33,634 nucleotides of DNA, from positions 1-33,634 of the forward strand of contig JAPORH010000163.1 of the NCBI GenBank assembly GCA_026710325.1. The letters run 5' to 3'. Numbering within the stretch: the first letter of the stretch is position 1; each line of letters starts with the position of its first letter. A program made the translations under genes and the position numbers. The notes beneath the pieces are model-generated. The model was not told the origin of the DNA. It did not search any database and saw only the letters and a program-made list of their open reading frames with translations. This document shows, piece by piece, positions 1 through 8,664 of this stretch. This DNA is from Litoreibacter sp. (lineage in GTDB: Bacteria > Pseudomonadota > Alphaproteobacteria > Rhodobacterales > Rhodobacteraceae).

Positions 1-36
1 GAGGGAAACGAGGGCGGTTGCGATGATGGTTTTCAT
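1..36 (-). CDS. Start of a leftward secreted protein (partial, 12 codons)
   Basis: Only the first 12 codons lie in the window, reading MKTIIATALVSL: a basic residue followed by a hydrophobic run, as in the start of a Sec signal peptide. A good ribosome binding site (GGAG, seven bases upstream of the ATG at 36) supports this start. The rest of the gene runs off the left edge, so the product cannot be named. The body is most likely exported or membrane-anchored. Confidence 0.6.
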   Translation of the reverse strand, partial: MKTIIATALVSL

Positions 37-421
37 TGTCTTTCTCCAGTTTGTGATGCCCCGGATATGTGATGCTTGGGGCGTTGTGTGTGCGGCGTCG
101 TTGCCGTTTGATGAGATGAATATGCGCCTTGCTGTCGCGCATCTCAACACACCAAATCACGAAATATACCGAATTTCTGCGCATTCACGCACATACAGAT
201 CCGCAGCTCAGCCCACACCCTCACGCCTGCGTGAAAACCCCATCACAACGCGTGAGATCAATGAAACACGGACCTGAATCGCACCGCCCACATCTTCATT
301 GCTTCACAAATATCCCGGGGGAGGGCGCAGCCCGGGGGCAGAGCCCCAAAAACAAAAAGGCACAGACTTGGGCCTAGGAAAGAAACCCCTAGCTGATGCG
401 GAACGCTTCGCTAAGCGCAAA
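37..421. other. Intergenic region, 385 bp, no convincing gene
   Basis: This gap separates the divergent secreted-protein start (left) from the 3' end of the leftward sbtA/PII pair (right). Short open frames exist on the + strand, but they lack ribosome binding sites and run through the GC-rich repeat. The left half presumably holds the promoter of the leftward gene. It contains an inverted repeat ATGCGC-N9-GCGCAT at 122-142. The right half holds the repeat annotated separately and downstream sequence of the PII gene. Confidence 0.6.
309..347. repeat. GC-rich intergenic repeat, terminator-like
   Basis: The stretch begins AATATCCCGGGGGAGGGC and ends GGGGGCAGAGCCCC. It can fold into short G/C stems (GGGC-GCA-GCCC and GGGGGCAGAGCCCC) and is followed by an A-rich stretch. 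I recall near-identical elements downstream of many genes in Rhodobacter, Roseobacter and Paracoccus genomes. Read on the minus strand, the A-rich flank becomes a T-rich run before the stems, so it is not a classic terminator for the PII gene. Only one copy is seen in this window. Confidence 0.5.
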
Positions 422-733
422 CTAAAACCGCTCGGCCCTCAATATCTTCGCATCTGTGATGTTCACCACCCCGATATGGCGTTCCAGAACAGGCAGGATC
501 ACATCAAGCAGGACATCGAGACGCTCTGGTTTGATCAAACAAACCACCGCAGACATACCTTCAGCCCGGCTAATTTGCCCTTGGCGGCTCCATTGTCCTG
601 ACCGACCCGAGCCGCCCCGAACAGGCAGAACCGAAAAGCCGCTCACGCCATTTTCAATCAATAGATCAGTCAGGCGCTTCTCCATGATTTGTTCGATCAT
701 GATCTCGATGCGCTTTGCGTCATGCATCTCCAT
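422..733 (-). CDS. SbtB-like P-II family signalling protein
   Basis: A 103-residue PII-like protein, probably a trimeric cytoplasmic regulator of the adjacent SbtA transporter. The T-loop region carries VRGGSGRSGQW followed by GQISRAEGM, resembling the GxGxSGxW segment of SbtB/PII-like proteins. The C-terminal half (DVLLDVILPVLERHIGVVNITDAKIL) fits the last strands of the ferredoxin-like fold. The start at 733 is chosen over an in-frame ATG at 769 because GGAGG lies five bases upstream of it. The sbtA stop codon (737-735) falls between that binding site and the ATG, so translation is almost certainly coupled. The C-terminal cysteine loop of cyanobacterial SbtB is absent. Family placement is by motif; ligand binding is inferred. 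Confidence 0.8.
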   Translation of the reverse strand: MEMHDAKRIEIMIEQIMEKRLTDLLIENGVSGFSVLPVRGGSGRSGQWSRQGQISRAEGMSAVVCLIKPERLDVLLDVILPVLERHIGVVNITDAKILRAERF

Positions 734-734
734 A

Positions 735-1718
735 TCAGCCTCCGATAACTGCGCTGGCGAGCGCGACATAAAGTGGAATACCTAGGGTCAGGTTGAACGG
801 GAAGGTCACGCCCAAAGACAAGGTGAGGTAAATTGCAGGGTTGGCCTCTGGCAATGCGACGCGCATCGCCGCAGGCACCGCGATATAGGAAGCCGAGGCT
901 GACAGCACCATCATCAGGGCAGCGCCACCGACCGACAAACCTAAAAGCCATGCTGAAGCTAAGCCCAAAGACGCACCGATCAAAGGCATTACGACACCGA
1001 AAACGATGGCACGTCCCGAAACCGCTCCGCCGGCGCGCGCCAGCCCGCGTCCAGCAACCAATCCCATATCGAGAAGAAAAAGGCACAACACGCCTTTGAA
1101 CGGGTCGGTGATGAAGGGAGAGATCTCTGCCAGCCCCTCCTTGCCCGTGATCCAACCAATGGCAAAAGAGCCGATCAAAAGCACAATTGAGCCGTTGAGC
1201 ATGATCTCTCTCATAAGCCCAGCATCCATGCCCCGCGCCTCGCCGCCTCCTTTGACCGAAATGAGCCAAAGCGCAGATATGATCGCTGGCGCTTCCATCG
1301 CCGCGGCAACAGCAACCATATATCCCTCAAACCCGATCCCTTGGGCTTCAAGGATCGAACTGCCCGCAACGAAAGTTACGATCGAGATGGAGCCATAATG
1401 TGCAGCCACGGCTGCAGCGTCCAAAACACTCAGCCTTGTGATCGTACGCAAAAGCCCGAAGGCAATGATCGGCAACAAGAAAGACAGCATGACGCCGACG
1501 ACGAGTGAGGCGATCAACTGCCCGTCTACTCCGTGATCGGCGATGCTCGCACCGCCTTTGAAACCAATCGCAAAAAGCAGGTAAAGCGACATCCCCTTCG
1601 CGACCGCTTCAGGAAAGTTTAGATCGGACTTCGCCAAGGCAGCAGCAACCCCCAAGGCAAAGCTCAGAATAATTGGTGAAAGCAGGTTTTGCGCCGCCAA
1701 AGAAAGGATCGTGTCCAA
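735..1718 (-). CDS. sbtA: Sodium-dependent bicarbonate transport family permease (SbtA)
   Basis: A roughly 327-residue inner-membrane protein with about ten hydrophobic segments arranged as an inverted repeat. It matches the SbtA family (PF05982), which imports bicarbonate with sodium. Recognisable segments are DLNFPEAVAKGMSLYLLFAIGFKGG near the N-terminus, then AAHYGSISIVTFVAG and APAIISALWLI. The start is uncertain. No ATG lies near the N-terminus; the preferred TTG at 1718 gives LDTILSLAAQNLLSP, as I expect for alphaproteobacterial relatives, and has a G-rich stretch upstream. A second TTG at 1781 would add 21 residues. The PII-like gene follows immediately, the usual SbtA-SbtB pairing, suggesting carbon- or energy-status control of uptake. 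The substrate could differ in a non-autotroph. Confidence 0.85.
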   Translation of the reverse strand: MDTILSLAAQNLLSPIILSFALGVAAALAKSDLNFPEAVAKGMSLYLLFAIGFKGGASIADHGVDGQLIASLVVGVMLSFLLPIIAFGLLRTITRLSVLDAAAVAAHYGSISIVTFVAGSSILEAQGIGFEGYMVAVAAAMEAPAIISALWLISVKGGGEARGMDAGLMREIMLNGSIVLLIGSFAIGWITGKEGLAEISPFITDPFKGVLCLFLLDMGLVAGRGLARAGGAVSGRAIVFGVVMPLIGASLGLASAWLLGLSVGGAALMMVLSASASYIAVPAAMRVALPEANPAIYLTLSLGVTFPFNLTLGIPLYVALASAVIGG

Positions 1719-1875
1719 CGCAGGCCCCCCCAATAAGGTCTTGTTGTCGATCAGATATACCGCGCTCGGACTGTACCGCAAGCCAAAGCGGTTGCGTCCA
1801 GACTTGTTAAAATTTCAATGCTTGCGTCGCGCCAAGCTGCACGATTTTGAACCCTGTCCGCCGGGGAATGCCGGA

Positions 1876-1902
1876 TTGACAGTTTCATGGGGCCGGTAAA
1901 TT
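1876..1902 (+). promoter_or_regulatory. Possible sigma70-type promoter for the chemoreceptor gene
   Basis: A perfect TTGACA at 1876-1881 is followed, after a short 15-base spacer, by TAAATT at 1897-1902. It lies about 90 bases before the chemoreceptor start, in the divergent gap with sbtA. The spacing is sub-optimal, so this is only a candidate. Confidence 0.25.
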
Positions 1903-1989
1903 TTTAGCGAAACTCTTGGCTGCGTTGAACTCTTGTTAGGAAATCAACTCTATCCCGAGCCCAAATCTGTGTTTGGAAGGGTACACCAA

Positions 1990-4101
1990 GTGTCAAATCT
2001 GATGTCGTCTGTCTTTGGAAATACGTCATTGAGCAAGATCATCGCGCTCAGCTTTGCATTTTGCTGTTTGGTGTTTGTCGGCTTGGGTATCTATTCTGTT
2101 CGCAACGTCATCGTGCTTGACCGGCTCGCACATAGTTATGAGCAAAAAGCGAACACAAGAGTGGCTATGAACGCGGACATTGAAGACCTTTTCGAAGCGC
2201 GCATGGCCAACTGGCAATTCAGAGCCACCAACGACCCCGCCTATCACCAGGTTGTTCTAAGCAATATTGACGAGATCTTGAACGAAAGCCCAATGGATGC
2301 ATTCCTGGGACAAGACCCTACCCTGGATGAGGCGGTCACCTCGAAAAAAGAAAATTTGAGACAGTACCGTAGCGCATATGAAGACCTTGCTGCGGAGGCA
2401 GCGCGCTTAGAGGCTGTGGTCGCTGAAGCTGAAACCCTTGGCCCAGAGGCGCGTGTGCTGATCACACAGATACGCGAATCAGCCGTTTCCGACTTCGAAA
2501 TGAATATCGCAAACCAGGCTGGCATCGTTCAAGAAAGCCTACTGCTCGGGCGGTACTACCTTGCAAAATATGTCGACACATCAGACCCTGATCACTTGGA
2601 CAATGCCATTGGTTATTTTGATCAGTCGAGCCGGGATGTTGGTGGCTTAGAAACAGCCCGGACCACAGCCGACCGCCAACAACTGGCAACAGAAGCGCGC
2701 GCGAAACTCAACCGCATCGTCGAAATCTTACCTAGTTTGGCCGAGTCTCGGACAAAAATAGACTCGATCGCGACAAACATACTCGACCGCGTTGGTGGTA
2801 CTGTCACGAGCGATGCTGAGACATTACTCGACGACATCACAGTTGATCAACGCGCGGTTGAAGTTGAGATGAACGCTATTTTTGGCGAGGCTAAGATGTT
2901 GCTCTCTGTCGTTGTTGTGATTTCGACTATTGCCGTTGTTGCGATCGCGGTGGTCATTTCAAACTACGTGCGCACAAAATTTGGTGCGCTGGTCGAGACA
3001 ACCGAAAAACTGTCCGAAGGCAACCTGGACGTCGAGATTGTAGACGCAGAAAAAGCCAGTGAATTTGGTCGGTTGGCAAAGGCACTTCAAGTATTCCGTG
3101 CTGGCGAAACCGAGCGCAGAGAACAGGCGCAACGCGCAGCAGAGCAGCAAGAAGAGACATCAAATATCGTTGCAAAATTGAGCGCCGGACTTGAGCATTT
3201 GTCAGCTGGAGACCTTACAACGCGCATTCACGGAGAGTTCCATGGCGAGTTTAACGTGCTCAAAGACAACTTTAACAACTCTCTCGATCAGCTGCAGTCG
3301 ATCTTGAAAGAAGTCGTCACAACGTCGCAGGCAATTTCAGCGGGCTCTGACGGTCTTGCAAGCGCCGCAACTGACTTGGCAACGCGAACCGAACAACAAG
3401 CTGCGTCGCTGGCAGAAACGACGGTCACAGTCACACAAATTAAGGAGTCTGTCGATGGGACCGCTAATCGGGTTGAAAGCGCCAATGAAATGGTAGGTGC
3501 AACCCGGAAGCTCGCCGAAGACGGAGAGAACATCGTTCAAAAAACAGTCGAAGCCATGCAAGAAATTGAGAAAGGTTCAAACGAGATATCTCAGATTATC
3601 GGTACGATCGATGATATTGCGTTTCAAACAAACTTGCTGGCGCTGAATGCCGGAGTTGAAGCCGCACGCGCAGGCGATGCTGGCCGTGGTTTTGCTGTCG
3701 TCGCGTCTGAAGTGCGCGCACTCGCGCAGCGCGCGGGTGATGCAGCGAAAGAGATCAAGGATTTGATCGAAACAAGTCAGAAAAACGTCGCGGGTGGAGC
3801 GAAGCTTTCTTCAAGCGCAAGCGAGGCACTTCGCAAAATTAATGAACAAGTCCAGAGCGTAAGTGAAACTGTTTCTGAGATTGATCAGGCGACACGTGCA
3901 CAAGCGACGGGCGTGACAGAAATCAATGCCTCCATGACTGACCTTGACCGGCTAACCCAGCAAAATGCCGCTATGGTTGAAGAAACCACCGCCGCCTCCG
4001 TTGAATTGAAATCTGACGTTTCAGATTTGAGAAACAGGGCCTCCATCTTCAAGATCGAGAGTTCTGGAAACAACGGAAACTACTTCGAGATGGCTTCGTG
4101 A
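1990..4101 (+). CDS. Methyl-accepting chemotaxis protein
   Basis: A 703-residue transmembrane chemoreceptor that signals to CheW/CheA. Order of parts: cytoplasmic start, TM1 at about 17-38, a long helical periplasmic sensor region at about 40-300 (a single four-helix or HBM-type bundle is likely), TM2 at about 303-327, HAMP at about 328-380, a second HAMP-like segment at about 400-450, and the signalling domain to the end. The signalling tip is intact ([20 protein letters not shown] near residue 545, then [15 protein letters not shown]). No C-terminal CheR-binding NWxxF pentapeptide is present; it ends YFEMAS. GTG at 1990 is preferred because GGAAGGG lies eight bases upstream; an ATG at 2002 is the alternative. 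No che genes are adjacent, so the ligand is unknown. Confidence 0.92.
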   Translation: MSNLMSSVFGNTSLSKIIALSFAFCCLVFVGLGIYSVRNVIVLDRLAHSYEQKANTRVAMNADIEDLFEARMANWQFRATNDPAYHQVVLSNIDEILNESPMDAFLGQDPTLDEAVTSKKENLRQYRSAYEDLAAEAARLEAVVAEAETLGPEARVLITQIRESAVSDFEMNIANQAGIVQESLLLGRYYLAKYVDTSDPDHLDNAIGYFDQSSRDVGGLETARTTADRQQLATEARAKLNRIVEILPSLAESRTKIDSIATNILDRVGGTVTSDAETLLDDITVDQRAVEVEMNAIFGEAKMLLSVVVVISTIAVVAIAVVISNYVRTKFGALVETTEKLSEGNLDVEIVDAEKASEFGRLAKALQVFRAGETERREQAQRAAEQQEETSNIVAKLSAGLEHLSAGDLTTRIHGEFHGEFNVLKDNFNNSLDQLQSILKEVVTTSQAISAGSDGLASAATDLATRTEQQAASLAETTVTVTQIKESVDGTANRVESANEMVGATRKLAEDGENIVQKTVEAMQEIEKGSNEISQIIGTIDDIAFQTNLLALNAGVEAARAGDAGRGFAVVASEVRALAQRAGDAAKEIKDLIETSQKNVAGGAKLSSSASEALRKINEQVQSVSETVSEIDQATRAQATGVTEINASMTDLDRLTQQNAAMVEETTAASVELKSDVSDLRNRASIFKIESSGNNGNYFEMAS

Positions 4102-4204
4102 CGAACCGAACAACTGGCTCGGAAAAAGCATAGAGGTTTAAACATCGGAGGATTGACGCGTCCGAATTGAGAGAACGGTTTTTCTAAGAAACATCCAACC
4201 AAAT

Positions 4205-4660
4205 CAATCAATGCGCGGAAAGCCTGTAAGCCGGATTCTGTCTGAGGAATGAACCTCAGGATGGCTATTCATCTCGAAGCGTCGTCGCCGATGCTCCTCT
4301 AGCCGCCAACCCGAACCATCTCGGGCTGAAAAGGCCCTGGCTTGCGCCGCGAGGTTCCTATTTGGCGTTGCTCCCGGTGGGGCTTGCCTCGCCACGACCG
4401 TTTCCGGCCGCGCGGTGCGCTCTTACCGCACCGTTTCACCATCACCTTCGTAGACGAAGGCAGTCTATTCTCTGTGGCGCTTTCCCTGGGGTTGCCCCCG
4501 CCGGGCGTTACCCGGCACCGTTTTTTCATGGAGTCCGGACTTTCCTAAGCGCTTTAATTTGGAAAGGCCTATACCCTTGCGAAGCAGTAGTTGGCACCGA
4601 GTCGCGAAGGATTATGGCCCGTCAAATAAAGCGCCTCAGCCATCCAGCCTTCCGCGCAAA
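4205..4660 (-). ncRNA. rnpB: RNase P RNA component (type A)
   Basis: Catalytic RNA that trims tRNA 5' leaders. On the minus strand the hallmarks appear in order: AGGAAAGTCCGGACTCC near the 5' end, then GGTAACGCCCGGCGGGGGC, the ACAGAGAATAGACTGCC segment, and AGACAGAATCCGGCTTA near the 3' end. The outer ends pair as helix P1 (TGCGCGGAAGGCTGG near 4658-4644 with CAGGCTTTCCGCGCA near 4226-4212), which sets the boundaries to within a few bases. The P3 arm is long, about 86 nt, closed by GCGCTTTA...TAAAGCGC. The 5' end lies only some 7 bases after the amidase stop codon, so the promoter is inside that gene or the RNA is cut from a longer transcript. Confidence 0.95.
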
Positions 4661-4666
4661 GCTCCT

Positions 4667-5347
4667 CTAGCTCGCAGTAGTTAACCGATCAATAGAAAAC
4701 CGCTCAGCCAGGTCGACAGCCAAACCAGCATCGACTTCGTCCAATGGCCCCGAAAAGCCATGGCGGAAGCGAAGCCTAAAACTCTGAAGTCGCGTTAGGT
4801 CATCCACCAAGGGGCTATAACCGAACGCGCATGCCGCTTCTTGAAAATCCTCAATTCGAGCATGACGCAAATTTGGCCAGATCGCTAAATTTTCCTGCGC
4901 CAAACGTTGCCAGTCAAAACGCGGTCCCGGATCGATCTTTCGTCCTGGTGCCAGGTCCGAATGCGCAATGACGCGATGTGGTGGTATATCCCAACGTTCC
5001 AAAATAGCGGCCAGAAGGTCCTCAAGGGCATTCATGAGCTTATTGGCGAAAGGCGAGAATCCGTCATTCGCAAGCTCAATTCCAATCGAATGCGAATTTA
5101 CATCTGTAACGTTCCCCCAAGACCCAACACCCGCATGCCAGGCGCGCATGTTTTCATCGACAAGTGAATGAACTTGCCCAGTTTCAGAAATAAGGTAATG
5201 CGCCGAGACTTCGGTTTCGGGATTGCACAGCGTTCGGCACGCGGCACCTGCGTCTACCATTGCGGTGTAGTGCAAAACAACGAAATCGGGTTTGCCGCCA
5301 TGCTTGCGTTCCCCAAAGTTTGGGGAGGGGTGGCTCAGTTTCTGCAC
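4667..5347 (-). CDS. ampD: N-acetylmuramoyl-L-alanine amidase, AmpD/AmiD type
   Basis: A 226-residue Amidase_2 zinc enzyme that cleaves the amide between MurNAc (or anhydro-MurNAc) and L-alanine in wall recycling. Zinc ligands are visible: H26 in VVLHYTAM, H129 in IAHSDLAPGRK, and D139 in the K-x-DPG motif. The glutamate of GIELANDG is also present. Residues from about 160 to the end resemble a peptidoglycan-binding domain, as in AmiD. No signal peptide or lipobox is seen, which favours cytoplasmic AmpD-like recycling. The GTG start at 5347 follows the upstream stop by one base and has AAGGA just ahead, giving coupled translation; upstream ATG codons would overlap the lipoprotein gene. It is last in the gatC-gatA-lipoprotein set and abuts rnpB. 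Confidence 0.88.
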   Translation of the reverse strand: MQKLSHPSPNFGERKHGGKPDFVVLHYTAMVDAGAACRTLCNPETEVSAHYLISETGQVHSLVDENMRAWHAGVGSWGNVTDVNSHSIGIELANDGFSPFANKLMNALEDLLAAILERWDIPPHRVIAHSDLAPGRKIDPGPRFDWQRLAQENLAIWPNLRHARIEDFQEAACAFGYSPLVDDLTRLQSFRLRFRHGFSGPLDEVDAGLAVDLAERFSIDRLTTAS

Positions 5348-5348
5348 G

Positions 5349-6008
5349 CTATCCTTGTACAAGCGAGCGGTATTTCGCGGGGTTCCATCCACACGCATAT
5401 CCGTCACCGTCTGGGTCTAGCCGCAACTTATCACGCTCCGGCCCCCCTGCTTTCAAAAAGGCATCCTGCGCAAGATCAGTCGACGGGTATCGCGCGCAGT
5501 TCTCAGCCGTTTTCCCGCGCCCAAAAGGCGATCTGCGATAGGTTTTCTGTCCGACCGGATGGCTGACTTGCAGCGCAAATTCTATAGGTGTCGGCGCTCC
5601 GCCGCCCGGCCGCGACGGAACGTTCGTTGGCGCGACGACTTTGTATTGTCCTTGTTGCTGCTGACGTCGCGCCGCATCTGAAGCGATCGTTTGGCGCTGC
5701 GACACTGCAGCAAAATCCTGCTCATCGGAAATACCCGGATTGCTTTGTGGCGACGACGGCGCAGCCAGGCCTCCCTGCCCTATTGCAGCGACAGCTGCTG
5801 CGGCCAACCGTTCGTTTTCTGTGGTAGCTGGGGCGGCTTGCCCCTGAGACGCCGGTGCATTTATCCCTGCGAGCTCCAAGTCGCGTGCTTGCCTTTGCTC
5901 GATATACTGGTCGTAGCTACCGAAACCAACGCCCGGCGCCGTATCATCCGGTATAGGCGCAGAGCATGCTGCCAAACCACAGCAAATTAGAAAAGAAATT
6001 GCGCGCAT
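5349..6008 (-). CDS. Lipoprotein with C-terminal excalibur calcium-binding domain
   Basis: A 219-residue predicted lipoprotein. The start at 6008 gives MRAISFLICCGLAACSA, a short signal peptide with lipobox LAAC (lipidated Cys15), and GAGGG seven bases upstream supports it. The middle is Ala/Gln-rich and low in complexity, probably disordered. The last 50 residues form an excalibur domain: an N-terminal Cys in AENCARYPS and the calcium-loop motif LDPDGDGYACGW. Excalibur domains resemble EF-hand loops and occur on extracellular or wall-associated proteins. It sits between gatA and the amidase gene with coupled translation into the latter, hinting at an envelope role. The exact function is unknown. 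Confidence 0.8.
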   Translation of the reverse strand: MRAISFLICCGLAACSAPIPDDTAPGVGFGSYDQYIEQRQARDLELAGINAPASQGQAAPATTENERLAAAAVAAIGQGGLAAPSSPQSNPGISDEQDFAAVSQRQTIASDAARRQQQQGQYKVVAPTNVPSRPGGGAPTPIEFALQVSHPVGQKTYRRSPFGRGKTAENCARYPSTDLAQDAFLKAGGPERDKLRLDPDGDGYACGWNPAKYRSLVQG

Positions 6009-6060
6009 AGCGCTGCCCTCGCTCATGATCAGCGCTCTTTCAGGCGCCCTTAGCCACTCC

Positions 6061-7542
6061 TTACCACCATTTGTTAGGTTTTTCCACAAAACCAGCGGCG
6101 CGCTCCAGGACAAAGGCGTGATTAAGCAAATCTGCTTCCTCCCATGGGCGGCCAATCAGTTGCAGACCGAGAGGAAGCCCTTGTTTGTCCAGCCCAGCCG
6201 GCACGGCGATCCCAGGAAGCCCCGCAAGGTTCACCGTGACGGTAAACACATCGTTAAGATACATCTGAACCGGATCGGCATCTGCCATTTCGCCCAATCC
6301 AAAAGCGGCAGACGGGGTGGCAGGTGTCAGGATCGCATCCACGCCTTGCGCGAACACATCCTCAAAGTCCTTTTTGATCAGCGTTCGCACTTTGCGAGCG
6401 CGGTTGTAGTAGGCGTCATAGAACCCCGCGCTCAAGACATAGGTCCCGATCATGACGCGCCGCTGCACCTCAGGGCCGAACCCTTCGGCCCGGGTCTTTT
6501 CGTACATCTCCGTAATGCCGTCGCCTTGGCTCAAGCCTGCGCGATGGCCAAAACGCATGCCATCATAGCGGGCGAGGTTGGAAGAGGCCTCGGCCGGTGC
6601 CACGACGTAGTAAGCCGGGAGCGCGTATTTTGTGTGCGGCAAAGAGATATCGACAATCTCGGCACCGGCATCCTTCATCATTTCGATCCCTTTGGTCCAA
6701 AGGTCCTCGATCTCTTGCGGCATGCCGTCGAGGCGGTATTCCTTGGGGATACCTATCTTTTTGCCGCGGATATCACCGGTCAAAGCGGCCTCGAAATTGG
6801 GGACTGCCAATTCGGCAGACGTGGAATCCTTGGGATCATGCCCAGACATGGCCTCGAGCATGATCGCCGCATCGCGCACTGACTTGGTCATCGGCCCCGC
6901 TTGATCAAGCGAGGAGGCAAAGGCGACGATCCCCCAGCGAGAGCAGCGCCCATAGGTGGGCTTCAACCCGGTGATACCAGTGAAGGCGGCAGGTTGGCGG
7001 ATCGACCCGCCTGTATCTGTTCCGGTCGCGGCCAAACATAGGTCAGCCGCCACGGCGGAAGAGGAGCCGCCAGAAGAGCCGCCCGGCGTTAAGTTTCGGT
7101 CATCAATTTTCCATGGGTTCACGACATCGCCGTAGCATGACGTCTCGTTTGAAGACCCCATAGCGAATTGATCCATGTTGAGCTTGCCCAACATGACCGC
7201 ACCCGCATCCCAAAGCTGCCCAGTGATGGTGCTTTCATATTCAGGTTTGAACCCTTTCAGAATGTCCGAGGCGGCTTGGCTCGCGACGCCTTTGGTGCAA
7301 AACAAATCCTTTATGCCCAAGGGTACGCCACACATATCAGGCGCATCGCCCGCTTTGATCCGCGCATCCGCGGCCTCGGCTTGCGACAAAGCGATCTCAG
7401 GCGTGTTGTGAACAAAGGCATTTAGCGCGGAGGCGCCTTCGATTTCTGCCAGACAGTCTTTGGTTATCTCGACGGCGGTAAAATCGCCCGAGCGCATCCC
7501 GTCCCGCGCCTCGGCAATCGTCAGTTTGGACAGCTCAGCCAT
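6061..7542 (-). CDS. gatA: Asp-tRNA(Asn)/Glu-tRNA(Gln) amidotransferase subunit A
   Basis: Glutaminase subunit of GatCAB, which converts mischarged Glu-tRNA(Gln) or Asp-tRNA(Asn) to the amide form by hydrolysing glutamine. The 493 residues match the usual length. The amidase-signature catalytic triad is visible: Lys78 in [10 protein letters not shown], Ser156 in GGSSGGSS, and Ser180 in [10 protein letters not shown]. The ATG at 7542 overlaps the gatC stop by one base (TAATG). gatB is not in this window, so the complex is encoded at split loci, as is common in alphaproteobacteria. Confidence 0.98.
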   Translation of the reverse strand: MAELSKLTIAEARDGMRSGDFTAVEITKDCLAEIEGASALNAFVHNTPEIALSQAEAADARIKAGDAPDMCGVPLGIKDLFCTKGVASQAASDILKGFKPEYESTITGQLWDAGAVMLGKLNMDQFAMGSSNETSCYGDVVNPWKIDDRNLTPGGSSGGSSSAVAADLCLAATGTDTGGSIRQPAAFTGITGLKPTYGRCSRWGIVAFASSLDQAGPMTKSVRDAAIMLEAMSGHDPKDSTSAELAVPNFEAALTGDIRGKKIGIPKEYRLDGMPQEIEDLWTKGIEMMKDAGAEIVDISLPHTKYALPAYYVVAPAEASSNLARYDGMRFGHRAGLSQGDGITEMYEKTRAEGFGPEVQRRVMIGTYVLSAGFYDAYYNRARKVRTLIKKDFEDVFAQGVDAILTPATPSAAFGLGEMADADPVQMYLNDVFTVTVNLAGLPGIAVPAGLDKQGLPLGLQLIGRPWEEADLLNHAFVLERAAGFVEKPNKWW

Positions 7543-7829
7543 TATTCAACCACCTTTGGAACCGCAAAAAACCCTTCGCGCGCATCGGGCGCGTTCGCCA
7601 GAACCGCCCCCTGCTGGTTGCCGTCAGTGACAACGTCTTCGCGCCGCTTCAGTCGTTGTGGTGTAACCGATGTCATCGGCTCCACGCCGTCCACATCCAC
7701 CTCATTGAGTTGCTCCATAAAGTCCAAAATACCGTTCAATTCGTCAGCCAGCTTGGGCAGGTCTTCCTCGGGCACAGCGATGCGAGCAAGCTTTGCCACG
7801 CGGCCAGCGGTTTTAGTGTCAATGGACAT
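7542..7829 (-). CDS. gatC: Asp-tRNA(Asn)/Glu-tRNA(Gln) amidotransferase subunit C
   Basis: A 95-residue GatC that wraps around GatA and stabilises the GatCAB complex. Family features: N-terminal [19 protein letters not shown], the [22 protein letters not shown] core, and the tail REDVVTDG...[18 protein letters not shown]. The start at 7829 has GGAG seven bases upstream; a longer frame reaching 7889 lacks family similarity. It is the first gene of the leftward gatC-gatA-lipoprotein-amidase group and is divergent from the metallo-hydrolase at 7975. Confidence 0.97.
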   Translation of the reverse strand: MSIDTKTAGRVAKLARIAVPEEDLPKLADELNGILDFMEQLNEVDVDGVEPMTSVTPQRLKRREDVVTDGNQQGAVLANAPDAREGFFAVPKVVE

Positions 7830-7974
7830 GAAAACTCTCCGTAAATCTTGGCCCCGTTTAGCGCTCCCCCCGTCCCGCATCAAGCGCAACCGCGCCCAAA
7901 GATTGCGGAAGGCCTTGGCGGAGCGCGAAGGAGCTGATTATCTGGCTAAAGACGCGAAAATTGGAGCAATAGCT

Positions 7975-8664
7975 ATGCAGATCACCTGGCTTGGACATGC
8001 GAGTTTTCGATTGGAGTTGGGGGAGCAGGTTTTGCTGATCGACCCATGGCTGATTGGAAATCCCAGTTTTCCGGACGAACGGCGCGAAGAGGCGATCGCA
8101 GGGGCGACAGCTATTTTACTGACCCACGGGCATTTCGATCATGCCGCAGACATTCGCGACATCGCAGAGCAGACCAATGCACCAATTTACGCAATGGTCG
8201 AACTCGCTGGTATTTTTGAGGATAGCGGACTGGCGGCAACAGGATTTAACTATGGTGGCACGGTTGCTATCGGCGATGTTCAGGTCACGATGGTAAAGGC
8301 CAACCATTCCTCCTGCTACAACCTTGGCAGCAAATACATCTACGCGGGTGGGCCCGCCGGGTTCATGATCACGCATGCGGGGCGCACAATTTACCTGTCT
8401 GGCGACACCGACATCATGGCTGACATGGAATGGATGGGGGAGCTGCATAAGCCGGAAATTGGCATCCTATGTGCCGGCGGGCATTTCACAATGGATATGG
8501 CACGCGCCGCATATGCCGCGAAAAAGTACTTTAATTTCAAAACAGTGATCCCGTGCCACTACAAAACCTTTCCGCTGCTCGAACAATCGGCTGATGCCTT
8601 GAAAGCGGGGTTGCCGGGCGTCGATGTTCTGACGCCCGACGTGATGGAAATTCTGACCCTCTGA
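7975..8664 (+). CDS. UPF0173-type metal-dependent hydrolase
   Basis: A 229-residue metallo-beta-lactamase-fold protein of the UPF0173 group. The N-terminus MQITWLGHASFRLELG is typical. Metal-binding motifs are visible: HGHFDH at 51-56, a later His in KANHSS, Asp in YLSGDTDIMADM, and His in IPCHYKTFP. Substrates of this group are poorly known. The ATG at 7975 is chosen for the family N-terminus and a GGAG about nine bases upstream; the long in-frame extension upstream is antisense to gatC and is discarded. It ends directly against the stop of the leftward gene at 8665. Confidence 0.93.
   Translation: MQITWLGHASFRLELGEQVLLIDPWLIGNPSFPDERREEAIAGATAILLTHGHFDHAADIRDIAEQTNAPIYAMVELAGIFEDSGLAATGFNYGGTVAIGDVQVTMVKANHSSCYNLGSKYIYAGGPAGFMITHAGRTIYLSGDTDIMADMEWMGELHKPEIGILCAGGHFTMDMARAAYAAKKYFNFKTVIPCHYKTFPLLEQSADALKAGLPGVDVLTPDVMEILTL

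Noticed and set aside
122-142. ATGCGC-N9-GCGCAT as an operator for the leftward secreted gene
   Set aside because: A six-base dyad in GC-rich sequence is weak on its own, and the regulated gene is almost entirely outside the window.
4342-4670. Open frames on the + strand within the rnpB region
   Set aside because: They run antisense through conserved RNase P RNA core motifs; the RNA explains the conservation.
6025-6882. 285-codon rightward frame antisense to gatA
   Set aside because: It is fully covered by the clear amidase-signature protein on the other strand; its composition is that of a shadow frame.
7618-7974. N-terminal extension of the metallo-hydrolase frame
   Set aside because: It is antisense to gatC and its leader; the family N-terminus and binding site place the start at 7975.
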